This document shows positions 10,951-20,790 of a DNA stretch of 64,000 nt, piece after piece. Both the position numbers and the translations under genes were made by a program. This DNA comes from Prorocentrum cordatum (lineage: Eukaryota; Sar; Dinophyceae; Prorocentrales; Prorocentraceae): positions 52,501 through 116,500 of the forward strand of contig CAUYUJ010014210.1 in assembly GCA_963575745.1 (NCBI GenBank). The letters run 5' to 3'. How positions within the stretch are numbered: position 1 is the stretch's first letter; the number at the start of each line of letters is the position of its first letter. The notes under the pieces were generated by a model. It was given only the letters and a program-made list of their open reading frames with translations. It searched no databases and was not told the DNA's origin.

Positions 10951-12555
10951 TCAGACCGTCAGATCAATGAAAGCGTCGTCGTCGGCGTCTGGCGGTCCAG
11001 CAGGGTCTCCTCCTTCGCCGGGATCGGGCGGAGGGGATCCGCCCCCTGCGCCACCGCCGCCTCCGGAGATCCCTGGCGGGGCGCCTGGCGGAGGTCCAGG
11101 CGGCTGGTTGCCGTGCAGCGCGTTCAGCACTTGTTCCCGCGGAACGAGTTCCGTGGCCGTTGCGTGGCGTAGGTGTCCACGCTTGACCTTCACGGTCGTG
11201 GAGCGGTGGCTAACCCGCGCGTTCGACGCGCCCTCGAACCCGATGACGACGGCGGGCCCGTGCCACTGCAAGGCCCGTTCTCTCTTGGGCTTGCCATTGC
11301 CCCTCCAGTAGTACACCTGATCGCCGGTCTGGTAGACGTCGCTGGCGCGCTGAGCTCCATCTGCCCGAGGTCGGGCCAGCGGCGCCCTTGAGAGGGAAAG
11401 GTTGAACCTCAGGTGCTGCATGGAGACCTGCGCGGCCTTCATGATGGCGATCCTCTCCGAGAACGGCTTGTCGGACACGATGCGCTCGCGCAGGGACAGC
11501 CTGCCGGCGTTGTCCAGCAGGACATACGGGAGGCGAAGGCCTCGCCCGAGCACCCGCTGCGACGGCGAGTAGCCCGCGGAGTTGACCTGGCTGTTCATGG
11601 CCCACACGGAGGCGATCATCCATTGGATTTTGTGAGCGGCCGCGGGCTGGTCGAACCTGATGCTGAACTGGTCGATCAGCTTCCTCGCGTGCACCTTCCA
11701 CATCCCTCCATGTCTTTCCACGGTAGCATTCTGCTGCGGCGTCGCCGCAGATGTCGCCATCAAGCGGCAACCCATGTCCTCGAGCTCCCTGGAGAACTCT
11801 CGCTCGAACTTGCCTCCCCCATCAAATGTGACTCGCTGGGGCGCGCCAAAAGGCGTAATCCAAATCTTCAGTAGTCGAACGAAAACAACCGATGGGTGCC
11901 TTGATGCGACAGTGCCGCGCGTCGTAAACCTGAAGCCAGGTCGACCACGTTGAGGTCGACCAGCTGATGGAGTCGTTGAAGTCCCTGTCCAGTCTGATCC
12001 GGCCTGGTAGATGCGGTAGTGGTCGCTGATGTGCTGCACAAACCTCGCAGTAGAGGTTGAGAGATGGATCTTTGCGATCCACCAGTCACACGAATGGCTC
12101 GGGCAAGTGAACCATTGGACGGGTGCCCCGTGTTCACGTGGAGCTGCATGATGGCGGACCGCAGTGTCCGCTCCTCCGCGGCCGTGAGCGATGGATCCTG
12201 AGCGGCTGCGGCGGCTGGAACCGTCCTTCTTCTTGCCCTTCTCGTCGTCGATGTAGGATGAGCTTCTCGCGCAGGTCGGCAGTGCGGACGTCGCAGCTGC
12301 TCGGCTGGCACCGTCGCGAGCTTGGTCGTGTACTTCTCGCTGTGCTTCGCGTCCTTCCCGCGGGCCTCTGCGCGTGGGTGCCCCCCGCTGCAGAAACGCC
12401 TGAGCGAGTCGTCGAACCCGAAATGGTATCCGCCACGGCTTCCTGATGTGGATCACATTCTTTGTCTTGAGGTTGAACGCGCAGTCGTCGAAGTCCACGA
12501 CGCGCGGAAGCTGCTCTATCAGCTGCTTGGCAATGGCGTTCTTGTTGGGTCCCAT
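10951..12555 (-). pseudogene. Copia integrase (GAG_pre-integrase plus DDE core)
   Basis: Starting on the right, MGPNKNAIAKQLIEQLPRVV and CAFNLKTKNVIHIRKPWRIP are in one frame. The HHCC zinc region is split over other frames: LHVNTGHPSNGSLARAI (about 12140) and YCEVCAAHQRPLPHLPGRI (about 12040). DRDFNDSI holds the first catalytic Asp. Back in the first frame are VTFDGGGKFEREF (second Asp) and ATPQQNATVERHGGMWK (catalytic Glu), then a basic DNA-binding end ending in DDDAFIDLTV. At least three frame changes are needed to follow the protein, so it is inactive as it stands. Confidence 0.88.
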
Positions 12556-13010
12556 CCGTCGCAGCACCTCGGCCACTCGAACGAGACGGCGAGCTGGGCG
12601 CCGAACCCCTCGTGGAGCCGTGACATGGACTGCAGGAACAGGCCGATCATCTGCTTGGCCTTGTCCCGGCCCCTTTTCAACTTGGGGATCTTGCCCGGGT
12701 CGATCTTGGCGACGAGTCGTTGTAGCGATGTCCACGGCTGGCAGGGAGACGCAGCGTGAGCTCGCACACTCTTGCCTGCGGCAAGGTTCCTCCGGATCCT
12801 GCCCTCCAGTTTCTGGACCACGACCTGCTTGGAGAGGTCGAAGCCTGGGAGACCGCGCCTGACAGCAGCTCCTCCCTCCTTCTTCCAGACGGCGCTGAGC
12901 TTGCTGCCCGGGCTGCAGCGCCACTCGTTGAGCACGGTGCTGTTCGCTGCGGAGGTCGGGCTGGATCTGGTTGTAGACTTGGCCAGGCTAGTAGTCAAGG
13001 CCTGGCCGAT
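12519..13010 (-). pseudogene. Copia middle region, FEWPR-type segment
   Basis: The frame reads LNEWRCSPGSKLSAVWKKEG, then RAHAASPCQPWTSLQRL, then AVSFEWPRCCDGWD. The SPCxPWT and FEWPR blocks recur in dinoflagellate copia polyproteins between protease and integrase, as I recall them; their biochemical role is not established. The frame is separate from the one that carries the protease, implying a slip between about 13010 and 13600. Confidence 0.6.
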
Positions 13011-13567
13011 CTTGCGCGGCTGGACGCCGCCCTTGCTGGTGACGAACACTGAGCGCCTGCCAGCGATCAGCTGCGGATTCGTCCCATTCTTGAGCGTCCT
13101 GACACGTAGCTGCTCCTCCTCCTCCACGATGTCGGCCTCGGGTGCGAGGCAGCCGATGGCGATGGCGCCCTGGCCGTGGCTCAGGGTTACGGGCGCGCCG
13201 AAAACGCAGTGCGAGCATAACCCTTGGTGGCTGCAGGCCTCGAAAGTCGTCTCGCCACAGGCGATGCAGTCCTGCAGGGGCTCGGTCACGCGCGTCGTGG
13301 GGTAGGTCGTCTGCGGCGGCGTCGCTAGCGCGAGGTTCGGAGCTGGAGCTGCGGTGAAGCAGCAGACCAGAGCTGAGGCCACGGCCGAAAATAGCCGCGA
13401 CCCCTTCGGTCGCCGAGTCTGGGGACGTCTCGGAACGTTCAGCTCCTTCTTCGTGACGAGGTTGTTGATGGTGTCGATCAGCGCACTGGTCCTGGTAGTG
13501 TTGTTGACCGTGGGCCGGTCGCCCGTCCTCGTCTGCCGATCCCGTCGGTCGAGCGTTTTCTCGACCT

Positions 13568-14600
13568 CTACGTGCAGGGTCTTGTCCAGCTGTCGCTTCC
13601 TTCCGGACGAGCTGGCTGCGCTGGGCGGTTGCTCCATGCCGGCATCCTTGATAACTTGCCCGTCCTCTGGCTGCAACTTGATTGCGGGGTGGCCCGCGGC
13701 GCTCGTGGTGAGCTTCTGAGCGGCGCTCCCGATGCGGATATGGCCCTTCCAACGAGAAACGTCGATCTTGGAGGGCTGGATGAAGTCGCGGCCGATGAGC
13801 AAACCAGCGCGGGGCGGTCCACGACGCTGAGCACGATGCGGCCAGCCTGGCCGCACAACGCAAGCGGCGCGGTGACGCGCAGCTTGCTTGGGAATGCACC
13901 TACGTTGCCGAACCTGTCGACCTCGCCCTCCGGCCCCTCGAAGATCTGGTCGGCAAGTCCCATCCTCGTGAGGATGTCCCGGTAGTTGTCGCACCATTTC
14001 TTGCCCGAGACGCAGAAGAGGCAGGCGGTGTCGACCAGGCCGACGCCTTCGCCCACGGGCTTGTCGCTGCCGATCGCGACGCTCACGTTCGGCAGGTGGT
14101 GAATGAGCCGCTCCGAGACGCAAGTCTCTGGGGGCGGAGCGGCTGGGCCCTGCGGGCGCAGGGCGATCCCCTCGCCCGCGAACTGGACCTGCACAGTGAT
14201 GCGCGCCTGGCGCTGAGGGCGGCCTCCGCGACCTCCTCGTCCATCGCCCTTTGACTTGCCGTCATTGGGCGCGAACTTGCGAGCACCTGGCGCGGGGCGC
14301 TCCTCGTCTCCTGTCCAATGTCCGGTCTCGCCGCAGTCCCAGCAAGAAGTGTTCCTCTTGCGCTGGTCGATCCGGCTCTGTAGCTTGGTCGGGCGGCGGT
14401 CCTGTGCGGACTTCCCCTTGCCGCGGCCCTTGAGGGCCTCCCGAGCCGATCTGATGGTGGCCATGGCCTCGGGAATAGCGGCAAGTTCTGCCGCGGCAGC
14501 TTCGACCTTGGCAGAGTCGTCGCCGCCGAACAGCTCGGAGATGTCTACGTTGGAGGACTCGAGCTCGGCGCTGAAGGCTTCGAGCTCCTGGCTAACCATG
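13568..14600 (-). pseudogene. Copia gag C-terminus and aspartic protease
   Basis: This frame contains an acidic stretch, a zinc-knuckle-like CWDCGETGHWTGDEERP (about 14300-14350) and the protease segment GLVDTACLFCVSGKKWC (about 13990-14040). The knuckle keeps two Cys and the His, but an Arg stands where the last Cys would be expected. The protease has DTA instead of the usual DTG or DSG. In an intact element these parts package RNA and cut the polyprotein. The altered residues agree with decay. Confidence 0.8.
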
Positions 14601-15389
14601 TCCTGGACGTCGATCTTGTCCTCGTCGTCCTGCTCGTGCTCTTCGTCGTTCTCGTCGCCCGGCTCGTCGGCGACATGGGCGGGGCGCCCCCCCGCGGCTG
14701 GAGGAAACGTTGCTGCGCCAGCCGCCTTGCGAGCGCGACTGGTTGGTCCATGGCCGCCGCGGCGGGGGAGCGCGGCGCTCTGACGCATGTGCATCCGGGA
14801 ACATCCTGGCCAGCAGCCCGCGGATGCGCTGGTAGCCGCAGTGCTCGTCGGGCAGGTTGCCCACGACATGCTCTCGGCGCTCTGCCGCGAGCCCAGCCGC
14901 GCGCGGCAGGAACCATCCCGCCGCGCCGTCCAGCGCGTTGAGGTCCACCTCATTCTCGCGTAGCTGCTGCAGTCCAGTCTCGAATCGGATGGGCCAATCC
15001 AACATGCGTTCGCCTCTTCGTCGGTGATGTTGAGTCGACTCGAAGAACTTCTCGAGGGTCTCGCCCTTCTGCACAGGCTTCTGCTGACCCAAACTGGCCT
15101 CCAGGTGTTGTGGCGCGTTCTCGATGCCGACCTGGTTCCCATTGCGCTTCTTGTCATCGGGGTCTTCGATGTCCGCCGCGGCTGCTGGGTGCAGCTGCGC
15201 TTCAGTCATATTCAATGCTGCGCCGCGGGCAGTCCCACATAGCTTCAGCGCGAGTTTCGATGCGAGGCTGTGGGCCACGGCGAGGTTCTCACTGAGCTTC
15301 CAGAGCTTGACCTGCTGTTTGGAATCTCTCCACTTTGCCGGGTCGCCATCCCATGTAGGAATGGTGTTGTACGCATGATTATCCGTCAT
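14592..15389 (-). pseudogene. Copia gag N-terminal part
   Basis: I chose the ATG at 15389 because it opens MTDNHAYNTIPTWDGDPAKW, the conserved start of this gag type. It is followed by KQQVKLWKLSENL, KLALKLCGTARGAALNMTE and MLDWPIRFETGLQQLREN. Two compensating slips lie near 15000-15045: the piece NITDEEAN appears in another frame exactly where the main frame is scrambled. Gag of this kind forms the particle shell. Confidence 0.85.
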
Positions 15390-15404
15390 TATGTCGAGAA
15401 GGAA

Positions 15405-15935
15405 TAAATAGCTGGCGTCGCTGACGCCGCTGTCGGAGAAGTAGCTGTTGATGCTGGCGTCGCTGACGCTGGCGTTGGAGAAGTAGACGTCGATGCTGGC
15501 GTAGCTGACGCTGACGTAGGAGAAATAGGCGTTGCTTGCGTCGCTGACGCTAGCGTAGGAGAAGTAGGCGTTGATGCTCGCGTAGCTGACGCTGGCCTGG
15601 GAGAAGTAAGCGAAGTAGTCGTTGATGACGGCGTCGCTGACGCTATCGTGGGAGAAGTGGGCGTCTATGTCGGCGTTGCTGACGCTGACGTACGGGAAGT
15701 AGGCGTTGGTGACGGCGTCGCCGACGCTGTCAGAGAAGTAGGCGTTGATTACGGCGTCGCTGACGCTGTCGGAGAAGTGGGCGTGGACGTCGGCGTCGCT
15801 GACGCTGACGTGGGAGTTGGCGGGGTACGAGTTGATGACGGCGTCGCTGACGCTGTCGGAAAAGTAGTAGGCGTTGATGACGGCGTCGCTGACGCCGTCG
15901 GAAGAGTAGTAGGAGTTGATAGCGTCGCTGACGCT
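15405..15935 (-). repeat. 39-45 bp in-frame minisatellite upstream of gag
   Basis: About 12-14 imperfect copies of a 39, 42 or 45-bp unit around GCGTCGCTGACGCTGTCGG. On the minus strand they read SVSDAVINAYFSDS-like peptides in one open frame that runs into gag, but no ATG precedes them in that frame before 15389. All length changes are multiples of three. Confidence 0.75.
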
Positions 15936-16078
15936 GATGTACGCGCCGAGCAACAGCGCGAGCAGGAAAACGCTGGGTTTCGATTCCGTGGGTCGCGACG
16001 GCTTCGTCGTGGCTGCACAAGAGGATGGCGCGCAGCGCCAGGATATGAATGGCGCGCGGCGCCGGGCAGCTGAGACTC

Positions 16079-16098
16079 GCTCCAAGCTGCCACTGTGA
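16079..16098 (-). promoter_or_regulatory. Possible primer-binding site
   Basis: The minus strand reads TGGCAGCTTGGAGC, which resembles the initiator-Met tRNA primer site of copia elements (TGGTATCAGAGC) only with gaps. It follows a CA-ended segment, as a primer site should follow an LTR. Weak on sequence, supported by position. Confidence 0.3.
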
Positions 16099-16239
16099 TA
16101 TGGAAGATTGTCGATGGATCTTCTTACTCGCGGCCTCGCGAGGGGCGTAGCTCTAAGGCCAAGGGCCCTAGTTCGAAATAAAACGGCAGCGGTGGGCAAG
16201 GGATGCAACACAAAACCCTTCGGGAGTGAGCTTGAAACA
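16099..16239 (-). repeat. Putative 5' LTR
   Basis: On the minus strand this segment begins TGTTTCAAGCTC and ends TATCA, about 140 bp. Its first 58-63 bp are shared with the 3' copy; the rest has no partner because the 3' copy is truncated. The length is short for an LTR, so the exact end is uncertain. Confidence 0.45.
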
Positions 16240-16640
16240 CAATATTGGGGCTCTCTTGGGCGCTTCTGGGGCCGTCTGGGGGCCCTCTTGGGCCGTCTTG
16301 GGGCGCTCTTGGGGGCCTATGGGGCCGGCCTGGAACGTCGGACAGCCGAAAAGGCTGGAAGGCCAAAATCTAACCAAAACCTTCGTAAAATTGACGATTT
16401 GTGTCTCTTGAAGCGCTCGGGGGAGGCATCTTGAAGCGTCGTGGTGTGCCTTGGGGGGGGCTTCTCGGGCCGTCTTGGGTCTATCTTGGGCGTCCAGGAA
16501 CGGTCTTGCGGCGACTCGGGGGCCCGCTTGGGCCGTCTGGGGAGCCTCTGGAGGCCTTCCTGGACTATTTTGGACCTCCCCGGCCGCCCCGTCCTCCCAT
16601 GGGGGGTCGGGGCAGCTGTTTGTGGGCCCCCGGCCTGCCC
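16240..16640. repeat. GGCCGTCTTGGG minisatellite, diverged
   Basis: Imperfect 12-bp-type repeats of GGCCGTCTTGGG around a short AT-richer core. This resembles the better preserved array at 18690-19760. Confidence 0.7.
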
Positions 16641-16734
16641 CCCATTGTTTACACACATATATATATATACATACATACACATACATACATACATACATAC
16701 ATACATAATATATATATATATATATATATATTCT
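16640..16734. repeat. (CATA)n and (TA)n microsatellite
   Basis: Tetranucleotide ACAT/CATA repeats followed by a pure TA run. Confidence 0.95.
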
Positions 16735-17110
16735 GGGGCACGAGCCCTTTTTGCTTTACGCATGTGCATATAGATCCGCCCTTTCCTGGAGCACAAATCC
16801 TTCGTGTCTTACGCGCGTGCATATATATTGCCCTTCCCATGGGGCGCGAATCCATTTATGTTTAACGTATGCGCCGGTGGATCGGCCTTCTCTTGGAACA
16901 CGAACCCTTTTAGTGTTTTACGTCTGTGGCTATAGATTGATCCTCTCCTAAAGCGCGAATCTTTCGTGCTTCACATGCGTGCTGATAGAATGGTCGTATC
17001 ATGGGGGACGAATCCTTAGCGTGATTGGCCTTCTCCTGGGGCGCGACCCCTTTCCAGGGGCACGAATATTTTGGGTTTTACGTGGCATCTTATAGATTCG
17101 CCCTCCCCTA
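16735..17110. repeat. 54-bp tandem repeat, family A in reverse orientation
   Basis: Six to seven units of GGGGCACGAAYCC, TTTTACG-ATGTGCATATAGAT and a C/T-rich end. This is the reverse complement of the family at 262-530. Confidence 0.75.
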
Positions 17111-17960
17111 GGGCACGAACCCTGCGAAGCGTCACGAACTTCACCGGGCGTCAGGAGAATAGATTTCAAGCCGAATAGAAGCTTCACGAGCTTCACCAGG
17201 CGCCGGGGGAATAGAGGCTTCAGGCCGACTAAAAGATTCACGAGCTTCACCGGGCGCCGGAGAGGCTTCAGGCCGAATTGAGGCTTCACGAACGTCACCA
17301 GGCGTCAAGGGAATAGAGGCTTCAGGCGTCAGGGGATTGAGGCTTCAGGCCGAATAAAGGCTTCGCGAGCTTCACAGGGCGTCGGGGGAAAAGAGGCTTC
17401 AGGCCGAATAGACGTTTCACGAGCTTCACCGGGCGTCGCGGGGATATAAGCTTCAGGCCGAATGAAGGCTTCACGAACTTCACCGAACGTCAAGGGAATA
17501 GAAGCTTCAGGCCGAATAGAGGCGTCGCGAGCTCCACCGGGCGCCAGGGGGATAGAGGCTTCAGGTCGAGTAGAGCTTCGCGAACTTCACCGGGCGCCAG
17601 GGGAATAAAGGCTTCAGGCCGAATAAAGGCTTCACGAGCTTCACCGGGCGTCAGGGGAATATAGGCTTCAGACCGAACAGAGGCTTCACGAGCGTCAGTG
17701 GGCGTCAGGGGAATAAGAGGCTCAGGCCGAATGGGCGCGTCTAGGGTCGCTACCCCGCCAGTGCGTCACAATTCGCAAGCCGAATAGAGGCGTCACGAGC
17801 GGAATAAAAACTTCAGGCCGAATAGAGGCTTCAGGCCGAATAGAAGCTTCACGAGCTTCGATGGGCGTCAACGGAATAAAAGCTTCAGGCCGAATAGAGG
17901 CGGCACGAGCTTCAGCAGGCGTCAGCGGAATAGAAGCGCCAACGCAGCTCCTTGGGGGAG
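17110..17960. repeat. 54-bp tandem repeat, family B
   Basis: About 15 copies of a unit made of TTCAGGCCGAATAGAGGC, TTCACGAGCTTCACCGGGCG and TCAGGGGAATAGAGGC. It has the same period as the array to its left but no clear sequence relation to it. Confidence 0.85.
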
Positions 17961-18300
17961 TAGCGTCTTCAAATAGCGTCTTCGCCGCCAGCTCGAAGTG
18001 GGACCCCCCCGGGCCAGGCCCTGTGTGTATATATATGTGTAAGCAAGAACCTTTGTTACATTTCGTCTGGCATGTGTATATGCATGTATGCATGTATGTA
18101 TGTATGTATGTATGCCTGTATGTGTGTAAGTATGCATGCATGTATGTATGTATGTATGCATGTATGTATGTATGTGCGTACGTATACACTTATTTATAAA
18201 TCTATGCGGTGCGCGCTTTGTGGTGCAAGCTCCGTGGTGCAATGTAATTGGCAGTCTGTGTGGCGCAGTCTATGCGGTGCAACTTCGGCGCAGGGCAGCG
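17961..18300. repeat. GTAT/GCAT microsatellite and GGTGCAAGC minisatellite
   Basis: A unique stretch to about 18040, GTATGTATGCATG repeats to about 18190, then a few GGTGCAAGCTCYGT repeats. The last type forms a larger array at 26110-26700. Confidence 0.8.
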
Positions 18301-18690
18301 GGGCTCGCGGAAGGGAGGAGGGAGGGGGGGGAGCGGAATGGGAAGGGAGGGAGGGGCGGGGAGGAGGGGAGGGAGGGAGGGGAGGGAAAGAGGGGGGGAG
18401 GTGGAACGGGAAGGGGGGAAGGGAGGAAGGGGAAAGAGAAAGAGGGAGTGGAGGTGGAGGAGGGAGGGGGAGTGGGCGAGGAAGAGGAGGGAAGGGGCGG
18501 AGGGAGGGGGGAGGAGGATCCCGGATTTTGGATGTGCTTCCGGTACCGACGTTCACCGCGAGATGCAACGACTCATGCCGCTCACACTTGCGCCGAGCTG
18601 GCCTGAGCCCGCCGACACCTTGTGTGTCTCTTGGCGCATCGGACTCTTCCCCTCCATAAAACCCCGCTGGGTTTGGCCTATATGGGGGAT
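18300..18690. other. Purine tract (GGGAGG) and unique spacer
   Basis: Strand-asymmetric purine run to about 18520, then about 160 bp of ordinary sequence with no recognised gene. Confidence 0.7.
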
Positions 18691-19760
18691 CTCTTAGGGG
18701 CCTCTTGGAGCCTCTTAGGGCCTCCAGGGGCCTCCTGGGACCTCCTTGGGCGGAAGGGTCGGATTTTCGGTTCGGGCTCCCCCTCTTGGGCTCCTCTTGG
18801 AGCCGTCTTGGAGTCTTCCTAGGTCGTATTGGAGACCTCTTGTGGTGTCTTGGCCCCCTCTCGGGACGTCTTTGGAGCCTCTCGGGCCGTTTTGGGACTC
18901 TCTTGGGGGCCTCTTGTACCGTCGTCGCCGCTGTGAAGACCGACAAGTCGTAGATGCTAAGAATAAACGCTTTCGTATGCAAAATCAATGATTTTGGCCT
19001 CTTGGGACCCTCTTGGAAAACCTCTTGGGGGCTTTTTGGGGCGTCTTCGCGGTCTCTTGGGCGCTGTGAGAACCGTCTTGGGCGTCCAAGGGCTAGCTTT
19101 GAGCGCTCCCGGGCCGCCATGGAACGTTTTGGGAGCCTCATGGGGCCCTCTGGCCACGCCTTAGCCGCCCCTCGGGCTGTCTTGGGCCGTGTTGGTCGCC
19201 TTTTGGGGCCGTCTTTGGGGCCTCTTGTACCGTCGTGCACGCCGTGAAGACCGAAAAGTCGCAGATGCTAAAAAATGCACGTTTTCTTATGCAAAATCAA
19301 TCATTTGGGCCGCTTGGGGCTCCCTTGGAAAGTTTCTTGGGGCGTCGTAGCGGCCTCTGGGGCTCTATGGGAGCCATCTTGGGTGTCCAGGGGCGATCTT
19401 TGAAAGCCCTGGGGCCGTCTTGGACCGATTTGGGAGCCTCTTGGGGCTCCGTGGACACGTCTTGGCCGACTCTTGAGCACGCCTTGGCCGCCTCTGGGGC
19501 TGTCTTGGGCTCCTCTTGGGCCGTGTTGGGAGCCTCTTGGGCCGTCTTGGGGCCGTCGTGGGGGCCGCTTGTACCCTCGTGCACGCCGTGAAAACCGAAA
19601 AGACTTATATGCTAAAAATGCACGTTGTCCTATGCAAAATAAATGGTTTTGGCCGCTTGGGGCTCTCTTGGAAAACAACTTGGGGCGTTGTAGCGGCTTC
19701 TTGGGCTCAATGTGAGTCATCTTGAGCGTCCAGGGGAGCGGCCATGGGGGGCGCAGGTAC
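18690..19760. repeat. 310-340 bp higher-order minisatellite
   Basis: Three units. Each has a GCCTCTTGGGGCC-type run and a core CCGTGAAGACCGAAAAGTC then TATGCAAAATCAAT, with cores at about 18936, 19246 and 19587 (spacing 310 and 341 bp). Confidence 0.8.
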
Positions 19761-19789
19761 CGGCCTGGCGGCCCCGATCCCCTTCCGCT

Positions 19790-19791
19790 GG

Positions 19792-19872
<81 letters not shown>

Positions 19873-19980
19873 CCACCCGTCCCCTCCTCCCCTGACTGAC
19901 CCAGTATGCCCCCTCCCTCCCCTCTTCTCTTCCTTCGCGACCTCCCGCTTCCTCCTCCCTCTCTCCTCCCCTCGAGGCAT
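19790..19980. repeat. (AT)n/(GT)n microsatellite and pyrimidine tract
   Basis: Long alternating TA and GT runs at about 19796-19872, then a C/T-rich stretch. Confidence 0.9.
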
Positions 19981-20404
19981 GCAATCGCGAGCGCCTCATT
20001 CCAACCAACATGATCGACCCATGAACCCAGAAAAGAATTTAGAAATGCGAGGCATAGCAGCGCATTCAAAACACCTGATTGGGGCGACGGGCAATTGCAA
20101 TGCTGAACGCATCGACCGTGATGTACCGTGCCAGGGGTTGTGATGTGCTGTGCCATGCTGAATTGACATGTGTCCTGCCGCGATGAATTTCTTTGTGCTC
20201 TATAGCGCCGTGGATAAGTCGTCCTTGGCATCTGAAGCCAGACCGAACTGATCTGGACCTCAAGCTCGACCTGCATGAGCGCATAGCTGGCCCACAGCTG
20301 GTTGTAGTCGAAACGTGTTGGACGCTCAATCAGCTCGAGCTCAAGATCCGACTCCGTTCCGAAGTGGGACTACATTGGACGCCGGGCGTATTGGCGCTCC
20401 ACGG
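19981..20404. other. Unique spacer
   Basis: About 420 bp of moderate composition with short frames on both strands. I found no family motif and no repeat. Confidence 0.5.
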
Positions 20405-20790
20405 GGATGTGCCAGGGGTGCAATAGTGGACGCGCCAGGGGACGTGTCAGGGGACGTGTCAGGGACCTGCCACGAGACGTGCCAAGGAGCGTGCCATGAA
20501 GAGTGCCAGAGGACGTCATGCTGGGGGACTCCTCAAGGGACGCCCAAGGCGACGTGGCAACAGACAAGCCAGGGGACGTGGCAAGGGCTGCGCCACGGAA
20601 CGGGCAGTGGAAGCGCCAGGGGACAAGCCAGGCAACGCGACAGAGGACGAGCCAGGGGACACGCCACGGGACGCGCCGAGGGGCGTGCCAGGGAGACGTC
20701 ATGCCAGGGGGCGTCGCAATGGACGCGCCAGGAGACGCGCCAGCGCGCCAGGGGACGCGCCACGCAACGGGCAGGGGTCATGGAAAAACA
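20405..20790. repeat. GACGYGCCAGGG minisatellite
   Basis: Imperfect copies of a 15-18 bp unit around GGACGCGCCAGGGGACG. Confidence 0.8.

Larger units (their letters stand above)
7183..16239 (-). mobile_element. Decayed Ty1/copia LTR retrotransposon
   Basis: Reading right to left, the element carries gag with a zinc knuckle, aspartic protease, a middle region, integrase, reverse transcriptase, RNase H and a 3' accessory frame. Integrase before RT is the copia order. Short terminal direct repeats are found at 16177-16239 and 7183-7245. Many single-base frameshifts break the polyprotein, so this copy is not autonomous. It lies against satellite on both sides, and no clear target-site duplication is visible. 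Confidence 0.93.
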
